The notes below the pieces were generated by a model, which did no database searches, was not told the origin of the DNA, and saw only the letters and a program-made list of their open reading frames with translations. The translations under genes were made by a program, and so were the position numbers. From NCBI RefSeq assembly GCF_000716435.1, contig NZ_JNWO01000007.1:620001-684000 (forward strand): a stretch of DNA of 64,000 bases, in the 5' to 3' direction. Origin of the DNA: Streptomyces xylophagus (lineage in GTDB: Bacteria > Actinomycetota > Actinomycetes > Streptomycetales > Streptomycetaceae). The stretch's first letter is position 1; the number at the start of each line of letters is the position of its first letter. Of the stretch, positions 36,654 through 43,978 are shown one piece after another.

Positions 36654-38084
36654 TCACGCCGCCTCCTCGAACTCGAAGAGATGGCTGGGGCGGGGCCGGC
36701 CCAGGGCAGCGAGTGCGGCGTCCGCCGCGCTCACCCCACTGCGGACCGCACTCTCCATGGTCGCGGGCCACCCTGTGGCGGTCCACGCTCCGGCCAGGTA
36801 CAGGCCGGGGGCCTTGGTGCGGGCGCCGGGCCGCAGCCGTCCGACGCCGGGGGCGGGAGCGAACGTCGCCGTGCGCTCCCTGGTGACGAAGAAGTCCCTC
36901 ACCTCGGCGCCGCGCGCACCGGGCAGCAGCCGTTCCAGCTCGGGGAGGTAGCGCTCGCGCAGTTCGGCGACGGTCTCGTCGATCTCGTCGTGCGCGGCGG
37001 ACTGGGACAGGGCCAGGTACTGGCCGTCCTTCAGCCCGGACGCGTCGGTCCGGTCGAACACCCACTGCACGGGGCTGCCGAGCGCGGCGAAGAAGGGCCG
37101 GGTGAGCACCTTGCGGTCGTAGACGACGTGGACGTTGAGGATCGGCGCGGTGTCGATGGCGAGCAGCCGCTCAGGGGCGTCGAGGGCGCCGTCGGGCAGC
37201 AGATCGTGGGCCTCGCGCTGGGGTACGGCGAGGACGACGGCGTCGGCATCGAGGGTCTCGCCGGGAACCTGAACGCTCCAACGCCCGTTCTCGTCAGTAG
37301 AGATGGAGGTGACGCGTGTACGGACTTCGGTGCGCACGCCCGCGGAGTCGAGCGCCTTGCGGGCCAGCCGGTCGTGCAGTTCACCCAGCGGGACATGGGC
37401 CCAGCCGATGTCGGCCGCGCCCGGGTCGGAGAGCAGACCGGTCTTGAACACCATCGCGGCCAGCGCCAGCGAGGAATCGCCGGCCACCGCGTTGAGGGTG
37501 GCGACCCCCACCAGGTCCCACAGTGCCTCGACGGCACGCGCCGACTGACCGTGCGCGGTCAGCCAGCTGCCGAAGTTCTGGGCGTCCAGCGCGGGGTCGG
37601 CGAGGTCGAGCCCTTTGAGGGCGAGTGCGGCACGGCCGACTTTGGCGCGCTCGGCGAACGAGAGATGCGGGTACGTCGCGAGGCTGCGCCCCAGATGCAG
37701 GGGCACGGGCAGCGGGTCGCGCCGCAGTCTGCCGAGCCGGCGCCCCTCGGGGCGGTTCACGTCGAGCACGGGCACGTCGAGACGGTCCTGCAGCGGAGCC
37801 AGCGCCGCGCCCTCGATGCGGTCGAGGAACCAGCGGTAGGCGGTGCAGCAGCGCAGATACACATGCTGTCCGTTGTCGACGGTCAGGTCGCCGCGCTGGA
37901 AGGAGAAGGCGAGCCCGCCCAGGCGCGGCCGGCCCTCGAGCAGGGTGACGCGGACTCCGGCGTCGGCGAGCGCGAGCGCGGTGGTCACGCCGGCGAGCCC
38001 GCCGCCGACCACCACGGCATGCCGACCGGCCCCTCCCGTCGGTTTGTCCGAGGGCGGCCCGTCGGACCGCGTCCCGTCGCTCAT
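36654..38084 (-). CDS. hpnE: Hydroxysqualene dehydroxylase HpnE
   Basis: A 476-residue FAD-dependent amine-oxidase-fold enzyme that reduces hydroxysqualene to squalene, the last step of the HpnCDE route. The dinucleotide motif HAVVVGGGLAGVTTALALADAG is at about residues 22-43, followed by LLEGRPRLGGLAFSF. The C-terminal FAD contact is GLYLAGAWTATGWPATMESAVRSG. Its ATG overlaps the stop of the 40-codon ORF (ATGA). Length fits the family. Confidence 0.93.
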   Translation of the reverse strand: MSDGTRSDGPPSDKPTGGAGRHAVVVGGGLAGVTTALALADAGVRVTLLEGRPRLGGLAFSFQRGDLTVDNGQHVYLRCCTAYRWFLDRIEGAALAPLQDRLDVPVLDVNRPEGRRLGRLRRDPLPVPLHLGRSLATYPHLSFAERAKVGRAALALKGLDLADPALDAQNFGSWLTAHGQSARAVEALWDLVGVATLNAVAGDSSLALAAMVFKTGLLSDPGAADIGWAHVPLGELHDRLARKALDSAGVRTEVRTRVTSISTDENGRWSVQVPGETLDADAVVLAVPQREAHDLLPDGALDAPERLLAIDTAPILNVHVVYDRKVLTRPFFAALGSPVQWVFDRTDASGLKDGQYLALSQSAAHDEIDETVAELRERYLPELERLLPGARGAEVRDFFVTRERTATFAPAPGVGRLRPGARTKAPGLYLAGAWTATGWPATMESAVRSGVSAADAALAALGRPRPSHLFEFEEAA

Positions 38085-38203
38085 CGCGTACTCCCCCCTG
38101 CGTACCCGCCGTGGCAGGTCGTTGCAGTCAGGGACGCGACTTCACACCGGAGGGTTGCGTGCCGCATTTCTCCGGTGGCATCACCTTGGCCCACTTTGTC
38201 CAT
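38081..38203 (-). CDS. Small 40-aa ORF between hpnD and hpnE
   Basis: This 40-codon ORF begins with an ATG sharing one base with the hpnD stop (TGATG) and ends with a TGA overlapping the hpnE start (ATGA). Both junctions are of the translational-coupling type. The peptide reads MDKVGQGDATGEMRHATLRC then EVASLTATTCHGGYAGGSTR, with two cysteines and no membrane helix. The ATLR...ASLTATT pattern recalls a tiny Streptomyces family (DUF6380-like, from memory). It may be a functional microprotein, or merely a spacer that lets ribosomes reach hpnE. Confidence 0.6.
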   Translation of the reverse strand: MDKVGQGDATGEMRHATLRCEVASLTATTCHGGYAGGSTR

Positions 38204-39153
38204 CAGGTGCGCCTCCTGAGCGTCCTCCGCGAGACATGCCGGGTGTCCAGGCCGGACAGGCCGCGCACGGCGACGTAGGCCTTCTCTCGGCCGGGGAGCG
38301 AGACGCGGCCGCGCAGTACGGCCTCCGGCTCGCGCTCGATGCGGTCGAGGAGACGGCGGTAGATGCCCGCCATGGCGGCGACACAGGCGCCGCTGCGGCG
38401 GTCGAGCATGGGGAGCAGCCGGTAGCCCTCGGCGAAAAGGGTGCGGGCCCGTCGCACCTCGAAGTGCACGAGACCCGCGAAGTCGGAGCCCTCCGGCGGG
38501 GTCGGTCCGTTGAACCCGGCCGAGCACCCGAATTTCGCGAGGTCGTCGGCGGGCAGATACGTACGGCCGCCCTCGGCGTCCTCGCGGACGTCTCTCAGGA
38601 TGTTGGTGAGCTGGAGCGCGAGCCCCAGGGTGTCGGCGTACTCCGAGGCGCGCTCGACTCCGCGCGCCCCCGCCTCCGTGCCGAACACGCCGAGCGAGAG
38701 CCTCCCGATCGCGCCCGCGACACACCGGCAGTAGACCTTCAGGTCGTCCCACGTCTCGTAGGTCTCGCCCTGTACGTCCATCAGGACGCCGTCGATCAGC
38801 TCGTCCAGGCCGCCCAGCGGGATCGGGAAGGCCTCGGCCGCGTGGGCGAGGGCGACCGCGACGGGGTCGGTGTCGTCCTCCTCGACCTTGCCTTCGCGAA
38901 CCCGGGTGAGCAGCGCCCGGGTGTCCTCCAGGCGCGCCGCCTTCACGTCGGTCGCCAGCGTGCCGTCGCCGATGTCGTCGACACGCCGTGAGAACGCGTA
39001 CAGCGCCGACATCGCGCGCCGCTTCGGCGTCGGCAGCAGTCTGATGCCGTACGCGAAGTTGCGTGCCTGCTGTCCGGTGACGGCCTCGCAGTAGCTGTAG
39101 GCGGCGAGTACCGGCGCGGACATGTGCGGTGCAGACTCCACGGTCCGGATCAC
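38203..39153 (-). CDS. hpnD: Presqualene diphosphate synthase HpnD
   Basis: A 316-residue squalene/phytoene synthase-fold enzyme that condenses two farnesyl diphosphates to presqualene diphosphate. Asp-rich motifs are YAFSRRVDDIGDG (about residues 53-65) and QLTNILRDVREDAEGGRTYLP (about 180-200). The GTG start at 39153 overlaps the hpnC stop as GTGA; an ATG 10 codons in (APHMSAPVL) is an alternative. It precedes the 40-codon ORF with a one-base overlap. Confidence 0.93.
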   Translation of the reverse strand: MIRTVESAPHMSAPVLAAYSYCEAVTGQQARNFAYGIRLLPTPKRRAMSALYAFSRRVDDIGDGTLATDVKAARLEDTRALLTRVREGKVEEDDTDPVAVALAHAAEAFPIPLGGLDELIDGVLMDVQGETYETWDDLKVYCRCVAGAIGRLSLGVFGTEAGARGVERASEYADTLGLALQLTNILRDVREDAEGGRTYLPADDLAKFGCSAGFNGPTPPEGSDFAGLVHFEVRRARTLFAEGYRLLPMLDRRSGACVAAMAGIYRRLLDRIEREPEAVLRGRVSLPGREKAYVAVRGLSGLDTRHVSRRTLRRRT

Positions 39154-40052
39154 CCCTCTCCTCGCAGAGTCACGCCCACCTCGCGCAGCAACTGGAACCT
39201 GCCGGGTTTGGGTGGGCCGGGAAGTACGTCGTATTCGGCGGCGACGATCGCGTGGATCGCCGCCCTTCCCCCCGCCACGAACCCCGCGAGCAGCAGCTTC
39301 AACCTGCCGTGGACGCTACCCACCAGGGGGGCGCCTTCATTCAGGAGATCCCGGGCGCGTTCTGCTTCGTATGCAACCAGTGCGCGCACCGATGCGCCCG
39401 CGGAGGGCGTGGCGAGATCCGCTTCCTGGACGTGAAAGCGCTTCATGTCCTGGGCGGGCAGGTAGATGCGGTCGCGGCCGAGGTCCTCGGCCACGTCCTG
39501 CAGGTGTTCGACGATCTGCAGTGCGGTGCAGATCGCGTCGGAGAGCCGGACCCGCTCGGGGGTCTCGGTGCCGGTGACGCCGAGGACGAGGCGGCCGACC
39601 GGGTTCGCGGACAGTTCGCAATAGGCGAGGAGATCGTCGTAGGTCTCGTAGCGGGTGACGAGCTGGTCCTGGCGGTTCGCGGCGATCAGGCCGAGGAAGG
39701 GCTCGGGGGTCAGCGCGCGGCGGCGGACGGTCGGCTGGAGGCGGCGCAGCAGGGGGTGGCCCGGGGTGCCGTCGAAGACGCGGTGCAGGTCGGCCTCGAA
39801 GGCGTCCAGGAGGACCAGGCGGTCCTCGGCCTCCGCGGGCGACACACCGAGGAGCCTGGCGTCGGCGCCGCCGGGGGCCAGGTCGCCGTCGCCGATGTCG
39901 TCGACGAGGCGGGCGAATCCGTACACCGCCATGAGGTCGGTGCGCCAGGCCTTGGGCAGGAAGAAAGGCGCCACGGGGAAGTTCTCACCCGCGGCCTTGT
40001 CGAGTGTGCCGCGCTCCGGATCACCGGGGCCGGCGGTGCCGCTTCCCGTCAC
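39150..40052 (-). CDS. hpnC: Hydroxysqualene synthase HpnC
   Basis: A 300-residue squalene/phytoene synthase-fold protein that turns presqualene diphosphate into hydroxysqualene. Motifs: NFPVAPFFLPKAWRTDLMAVY, GFARLVDDIGDGD (about residues 46-58) and VEHLQDVAEDLGRDRIYLP (about 180-198). The GTG start at 40052 has an in-frame TGA two codons upstream, so the coding region cannot begin earlier in this frame. The start overlaps the stop of a 21-codon upstream ORF (GTGA). It is the first enzyme gene of the hopanoid operon. Confidence 0.92.
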   Translation of the reverse strand: MTGSGTAGPGDPERGTLDKAAGENFPVAPFFLPKAWRTDLMAVYGFARLVDDIGDGDLAPGGADARLLGVSPAEAEDRLVLLDAFEADLHRVFDGTPGHPLLRRLQPTVRRRALTPEPFLGLIAANRQDQLVTRYETYDDLLAYCELSANPVGRLVLGVTGTETPERVRLSDAICTALQIVEHLQDVAEDLGRDRIYLPAQDMKRFHVQEADLATPSAGASVRALVAYEAERARDLLNEGAPLVGSVHGRLKLLLAGFVAGGRAAIHAIVAAEYDVLPGPPKPGRFQLLREVGVTLRGEG

Positions 40053-40114
40053 CGCTCACTGCCAGGGGCGGGGACGGCGCGTGCTTCGGTGAGCTGGGGA
40101 GTTTCCGTAGCCAT
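40049..40114 (-). CDS. 21-codon upstream ORF coupled to hpnC
   Basis: ATG 40114, with GGGAG eleven bases upstream, opens a short frame, MATETPQLTEARAVPAPGSE then R and stop. Its TGA overlaps the hpnC GTG as GTGA. It may be a leader peptide that feeds ribosomes to hpnC. Alternatively it is the original N-terminus of HpnC split off by a one-base frameshift; the composition (Ala/Pro/Glu-rich) would suit a variable N-terminal tail. Confidence 0.5.
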   Translation of the reverse strand: MATETPQLTEARAVPAPGSER

Positions 40115-40369
40115 TGCCGTCACATCTCCCGTTCTACACTGCCGACCCAATACACACTATTTCGGACACGCCGCCCAGTCGTCCGCACAGATACCCGCAG
40201 AAGGGTGTCGCGCATTATCGCCCCACTTGCCGCTATTCGGCACCGGTACAGCTTACGTTGTACAACGCAGCGAGCTTCCTCGGGGTGTCCTGCACATCAC
40301 AACAACACACCGATTGGCGTCAAGATTCCTTGGGCGGGGCCGAGTTGACGTTTCCTTTGCAGACGCGGA
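40115..40369 (-). promoter_or_regulatory. Hopanoid operon upstream region with a 12-bp palindrome
   Basis: This non-coding stretch must hold the promoter of the hopanoid operon. No clear -35/-10 pair stands out; GATAAT and TTGACG occur on the minus strand at unsuitable spacing. A perfect 12-bp palindrome CGTTGTACAACG is at 40256-40267, about 140 bp upstream of the 21-codon ORF, and could be a regulator site. Confidence 0.45.
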
Positions 40370-40396
40370 GCCCCGCCGGAACAGTTCCGGCGGGGC
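40370..40396 (-). terminator. Terminator after the TagH-like gene
   Basis: A perfect 12-bp stem, GCCCCGCCGGAA (40370-40381) and TTCCGGCGGGGC (40385-40396), with a 3-base loop, lies 43 bases after the ABC ATPase stop. It separates the envelope operon from the hopanoid operon on the same strand. Confidence 0.85.
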
Positions 40397-40438
40397 CCTG
40401 GGAAGCGTTCTGGGCTTTTGTGACCGTATGCGGGTGGA

Positions 40439-41245
40439 CTACTTGCCCGTGAACTTCTCGTACTCCTTGAGGACCTCGTCGGTCGGCCCGTCCATCCTCA
40501 GCTCGCCGCGTTCCAGCCACAGCACCCGGTCGCAGGTGTCGCGGATCGACTTGTTGTTGTGACTGACCAGAAACACCGTGCCCGCGGACTTGCGCAGCTC
40601 GCGGATGCGCTCCTCGGAGCGGACCTGGAACTTGCGGTCGCCGGTGGCCAGCGCCTCGTCGATCATCAGGACGTCGTGGTCCTTGGCGGCGGCGATGGAG
40701 AAGCGCAGCCGGGCCGCCATGCCGGAGGAGTAGGTGCGCATCGGGAGGGTGATGAAGTCGCCCTTCTCGTTGATCCCGGAGAAGTCGACGATCTCCTGGT
40801 AGCGCTCCCTGACCTGCTCGCGGGTCATCCCCATGGCGAGCCCGCCCAGGATGACGTTCCGCTCGCCGGTGAGGTCGTTCATCAGGGCCGCGTTCACGCC
40901 GAGCAGCGAGGGCTGGCCGTTGGTGTAGACGCGGCCCTTCTCGGCGGGGAGCAGGCCGGCGATGGCGCGCAGCAGGGTCGACTTGCCGGAGCCGTTCGAG
41001 CCGATCAGGCCGACGGCCTCGCCCCGGTAGGCGACGAAGGAGACGCCCCTTACGGCGTGCACCTTGCGCACACCGCGCTCCTCGCCGCGCTTGACTATGC
41101 GGCTGAGGGCGGAGGTGGCGCTGCCCTTGCCGGTCTTGGCGCCGTGGACGCGGTAGACGATGTGCAGCTCGTCCGCGATGACGGTGGGGATCAGGTCCCC
41201 CGGGTTCGGGTCCACGGGGTTCTGCTCAAGGTTCTGCTCAGCCAC
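40439..41245 (-). CDS. Polysaccharide/teichoic acid ABC transporter ATPase (TagH-like)
   Basis: A 268-residue ATPase. Walker A is GLIGSNGSGKSTLLRAIAG (about residues 79-97), the signature is TYSSGMAARLRFSIA, and Walker B is VLMIDEALATGDRKF. The linker VYRVHGAKTGKGSATSALSRIVKRGEERG before Walker A, and the YSSGM signature, are typical of the TagH/Wzt/RfbE group that exports undecaprenyl-linked glycopolymers. There is no C-terminal glycan-binding domain. It overlaps the permease gene by 8 bases. Confidence 0.9.
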   Translation of the reverse strand: MAEQNLEQNPVDPNPGDLIPTVIADELHIVYRVHGAKTGKGSATSALSRIVKRGEERGVRKVHAVRGVSFVAYRGEAVGLIGSNGSGKSTLLRAIAGLLPAEKGRVYTNGQPSLLGVNAALMNDLTGERNVILGGLAMGMTREQVRERYQEIVDFSGINEKGDFITLPMRTYSSGMAARLRFSIAAAKDHDVLMIDEALATGDRKFQVRSEERIRELRKSAGTVFLVSHNNKSIRDTCDRVLWLERGELRMDGPTDEVLKEYEKFTGK

Positions 41246-42167
41246 GGCCGTACCTCTCCTCCGCCTGCCAGAAGTACACGAAGCCGCCGACGAACAGGAC
41301 CACGGCCCAGAAGGCGGCGATGGCCCAGACGTGCGGTGGCAGGTTCGAGGCGCCGTAGCCGTCGATGAGCGCGAAGCGCATCAGGTCCATGTAGATGGCG
41401 GCCGGGTTCACCTGGAGCAGGCGGACGAACACCTCGGAGCGGCCCTCCATCATCGTGCTGATGGAGAACATGACGCCCGACGTGTACATCCAGGTGCGCA
41501 GGATGAACGGCATCAGCTGGGCGAGGTCCGGGGTCTTGGCGCCCATCCGCGCCACGATCAGCGCGAGCCCGGTGTTGAAGAGGAACTGCAGCAGCAGGAC
41601 CGGGACGATCAGCAGCCAGGACAGACTCGGGTAGCTGCCGAAGCCGACGACGATGATGAACAGCACGGTCATCGAGAACAGCAGCTGCTGAAGTTGCTGC
41701 AGCGCGAACGAGATCGGCAGCGAGGCCCGCGGGAAGTGCAGCGCGCGCACCAGGCCGAGGTTGCCGGAGATCGCCCGCACGCCCGCCATGATCGAGCTCT
41801 GCGTGAAGGTGAACACGAACACGCCCGTGACCAGGAACGGGATGTACACGTCCCGGGACATGCCCCGGCTCGCCTTCAGGATGACGCCGAAGATGAAGAA
41901 GTACACGGCCGCGTTCAGCAGCGGTGTGGCCACCTGCCAGAGCTGGCCGAGCTTCGCCTGGCTGTACTGGGCCGTCAGTTTCGCCTGGGAGAAGGCGAGG
42001 ATGAAGTGCCGGCGTCCCCACAACTGGCGGATGTACTCGGCGAGTCCGGGGCGGGCACCGCTGACCGTCAGCCCGTACTTGGCGGACAGTTGCGCCGCCG
42101 TGAGGCCTTCGTCGGGCGACGGACGCGGGCTCACCGCGACTCCGCCGTCATGCGTTGTCTCACTCAA
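41238..42167 (-). CDS. Polysaccharide/teichoic acid ABC transporter permease (TagG-like)
   Basis: A 309-residue ABC-2 permease with about six transmembrane helices. The N-terminal amphipathic stretch YIRQLWGRRHFILAFSQAKLTAQYSQAKLGQLWQVATPL is the hallmark of TagG/Wzm proteins. The frame opens with TTG 42167 and no convincing Shine-Dalgarno. With the downstream ATPase it should move a lipid-linked glycopolymer across the membrane. Three 11-bp direct repeats lie 24-56 bp upstream of its start. Confidence 0.88.
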   Translation of the reverse strand: MSETTHDGGVAVSPRPSPDEGLTAAQLSAKYGLTVSGARPGLAEYIRQLWGRRHFILAFSQAKLTAQYSQAKLGQLWQVATPLLNAAVYFFIFGVILKASRGMSRDVYIPFLVTGVFVFTFTQSSIMAGVRAISGNLGLVRALHFPRASLPISFALQQLQQLLFSMTVLFIIVVGFGSYPSLSWLLIVPVLLLQFLFNTGLALIVARMGAKTPDLAQLMPFILRTWMYTSGVMFSISTMMEGRSEVFVRLLQVNPAAIYMDLMRFALIDGYGASNLPPHVWAIAAFWAVVLFVGGFVYFWQAEERYGRG

Positions 42168-42190
42168 GGGTGGAAGCCTTCATTTTCGGA

Positions 42191-42223
42191 TTCGTCTTAC
42201 GACTGTCTTGCGTTCGTCTTACG
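42191..42223. promoter_or_regulatory. Three tandem 11-bp direct repeats upstream of tagG-like gene
   Basis: TTCGTCTTACG (42191), ACTGTCTTGCG (42202) and TTCGTCTTACG (42213) follow one another without gaps. Two units are identical and the middle one shares 7 of 11 bases. An 11-bp period is the usual layout for OmpR/PhoB-type response regulators. The sequence does not match the GTTCACC PHO-box consensus, so the regulator is open. TATAGC on the minus strand at 42236-42231 is a possible -10. Confidence 0.68.
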
Positions 42224-42320
42224 GAATTGTGCTATAGGACGCGACATGTATCCGCCGTCGGTCAGGTTTCCCGGGGTGGGCCGCGCGCCGTGCGCGCGCG
42301 GCCAGGCATCTTCGAGCTTG

Positions 42321-43202
42321 TCAGATCACCGGTGGACGGCCCAGTCGAGTCAGGCGCCACACCGTACGCCACTTGATGGGCCTGCGCGGTCCGCAGGGAG
42401 TGGTCCAGCCCTCCTTGAACCCGCCGAACCAGGCCTGCAGGGCCGGGCGCGAGGGGCGGCGCAGGAGGGTGAGCAGCAGCCACACCCCGAGGTAAACGGG
42501 GACGAGGGGGGCGGGGAGGTTGCGGCGGGCCAGCCAGACCCGGTTGCGGGCGACCATCCGGTGGTAGACCGCGTGCCGCGAGGGGGCGGTCGTCGGGTGG
42601 TACAGCACCATGTCGGACCGGTAGTCGATCATCCAGCCCGCGTCGAGGGCCCGCCAGGCCAGGTCGGTCTCCTCATGGGCGTAGAAGAACTCGTCCGGGA
42701 GTCCGCCGACCTCGGCGAAGACCTTCGTGCGGACGGCGTTGGCGCCGCCGAGGAAGGTGGTGACCCGGGAGGACCGCATCGGGTCGGAGGCGCGCAGCCT
42801 GGGGACGTGGCGGCGCTGAGTGACGCCCGTGTCCGGGTCGGCGATGCGGAAGCTGATGATGCCGAGCCGGGGGTCGGCGGCGAAGGCCTGCCGGCACAGC
42901 TCGGCGGTGTCGTGCTGGGCGAGGAGTCCGTCGTCGTCGAGGAACATCACTATGTCGACATCGCGACCGGCGGGCCCGAAGGCGTCCAGGCCGACGTTGC
43001 GGCCGCCGGGGATGCCGAGGTTCTCGGGGAGTTCCACGGTCCGGACGCCCTCGGGGACGTCCGGGACGGGCGAGCCGTTGCCGACGACGACCGCCTCGAC
43101 CCGGTCGCCGTCCTGCTTGGCGACCGAGTCGAGCAGGGCCCGCAGTTCGTCGGGGCGGTTGCCCATGGTGATGATCACCGCCCCGACCTTCAGGCCGCTC
43201 AC
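42321..43202 (-). CDS. GT2 family glycosyltransferase
   Basis: A 293-residue family 2 glycosyltransferase. The nucleotide-binding start KVGAVIITMGNRPDELRALLDSV, the metal-binding DIVMFLDDDGLL (about residue 85) and the acceptor-side YAHEETDLAWRALDAGW are visible. A C-terminal hydrophobic stretch, LVPVYLGVWLLLTLLRR, may associate with the membrane. The GTG start at 43202 overlaps the stop of the CDP-alcohol transferase gene (GTGA). It is the last of five tightly overlapping envelope genes and probably adds a sugar to the lipid- or polyol-phosphate product. Confidence 0.88.
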   Translation of the reverse strand: MSGLKVGAVIITMGNRPDELRALLDSVAKQDGDRVEAVVVGNGSPVPDVPEGVRTVELPENLGIPGGRNVGLDAFGPAGRDVDIVMFLDDDGLLAQHDTAELCRQAFAADPRLGIISFRIADPDTGVTQRRHVPRLRASDPMRSSRVTTFLGGANAVRTKVFAEVGGLPDEFFYAHEETDLAWRALDAGWMIDYRSDMVLYHPTTAPSRHAVYHRMVARNRVWLARRNLPAPLVPVYLGVWLLLTLLRRPSRPALQAWFGGFKEGWTTPCGPRRPIKWRTVWRLTRLGRPPVI

Positions 43203-43978
43203 TTCAGCCTGCTCGACGCGAGGATCGACACCAGGTGCAGCAGGGTCTGCAGCAGCGCGATGCCGGCCAGTACGGCGACGCCGAGTCGGGAGAAGTACAG
43301 GTCGCCGCGGACCTGGTCCACGATCGCGAGGACCAGGATCAGCAGGGTCGCCTCGATGCCGAGGATCAGCCGGTGGAACTTGAAGGCGGCGGCGGCCCGG
43401 CGGGCCAGCGCCATCCCGGAGGACCGCATCTCGGCCGCGGCCTCCTGGACCGGTGCCTTGCCGGTCTGGTGCCGGGCGACCCCGACCAGGTCGGTCTCGG
43501 CCTTGATCAGGATCGCGCCGAGCGCGGCCAGCGTCCCGAGGAAGGCCCACAGCCAGTCGATACGGCCGCTGCCGAACAGGTCGGCGGCGCGCAGCCCGAA
43601 GCCGACCAGCACGGCGGCGTCGGTCAGATAAGCACCGACCCGGTCGAGGTAGACCCCTGCAAGGGAGTACTGCTTGCGCCAGCGGGCGATCTCGCCGTCG
43701 ACGCAGTCCAGCAGCAGATACATCTGGACGCACACCACGCCGAGCACGGCGCCCGTGATCCCCGGCACCAGCAGCGCCGGCGCGGCGAGCACGCCGAAGA
43801 CGGTCATCAGGTACGTGAGCTGGTTGGGCGAGACCCTGGTGTTCACCAGGTAGCGGTCCACCCGCAGGGACACCTCACGCATGTAGAGGCGCCCCATCCA
43901 GTGCTCACCGCTGCGCCGGTCCTTCACCCCAGCGGGGTGGACGACGGGACGGAGTTCAGCTACCGATGGCCTTGACAT
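43199..43978 (-). CDS. CDP-alcohol phosphatidyltransferase family protein, variant motif
   Basis: A 259-residue polytopic protein of the CDP-alcohol phosphotransferase (CAPT) family. The motif reads DCVDGEIAR then eight residues and GVYLDRVGA. The family pattern D-x2-DG-x2-AR-x8-G-x3-D-x3-D is met except for the last Asp, the presumed catalytic base, which is Ala here. The enzyme may be inactive, use another residue, or have an altered reaction. It overlaps the dehydrogenase gene by 23 bases and the glycosyltransferase gene by 4. ATG 43978. Confidence 0.85.
   Translation of the reverse strand: MSRPSVAELRPVVHPAGVKDRRSGEHWMGRLYMREVSLRVDRYLVNTRVSPNQLTYLMTVFGVLAAPALLVPGITGAVLGVVCVQMYLLLDCVDGEIARWRKQYSLAGVYLDRVGAYLTDAAVLVGFGLRAADLFGSGRIDWLWAFLGTLAALGAILIKAETDLVGVARHQTGKAPVQEAAAEMRSSGMALARRAAAAFKFHRLILGIEATLLILVLAIVDQVRGDLYFSRLGVAVLAGIALLQTLLHLVSILASSRLK

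Noticed and set aside
42191..42223. Assignment of the 11-bp repeats as a PhoP PHO box
   Set aside because: The period fits, but the units lack the GTTCACC-like core, so only an OmpR-type layout is claimed.
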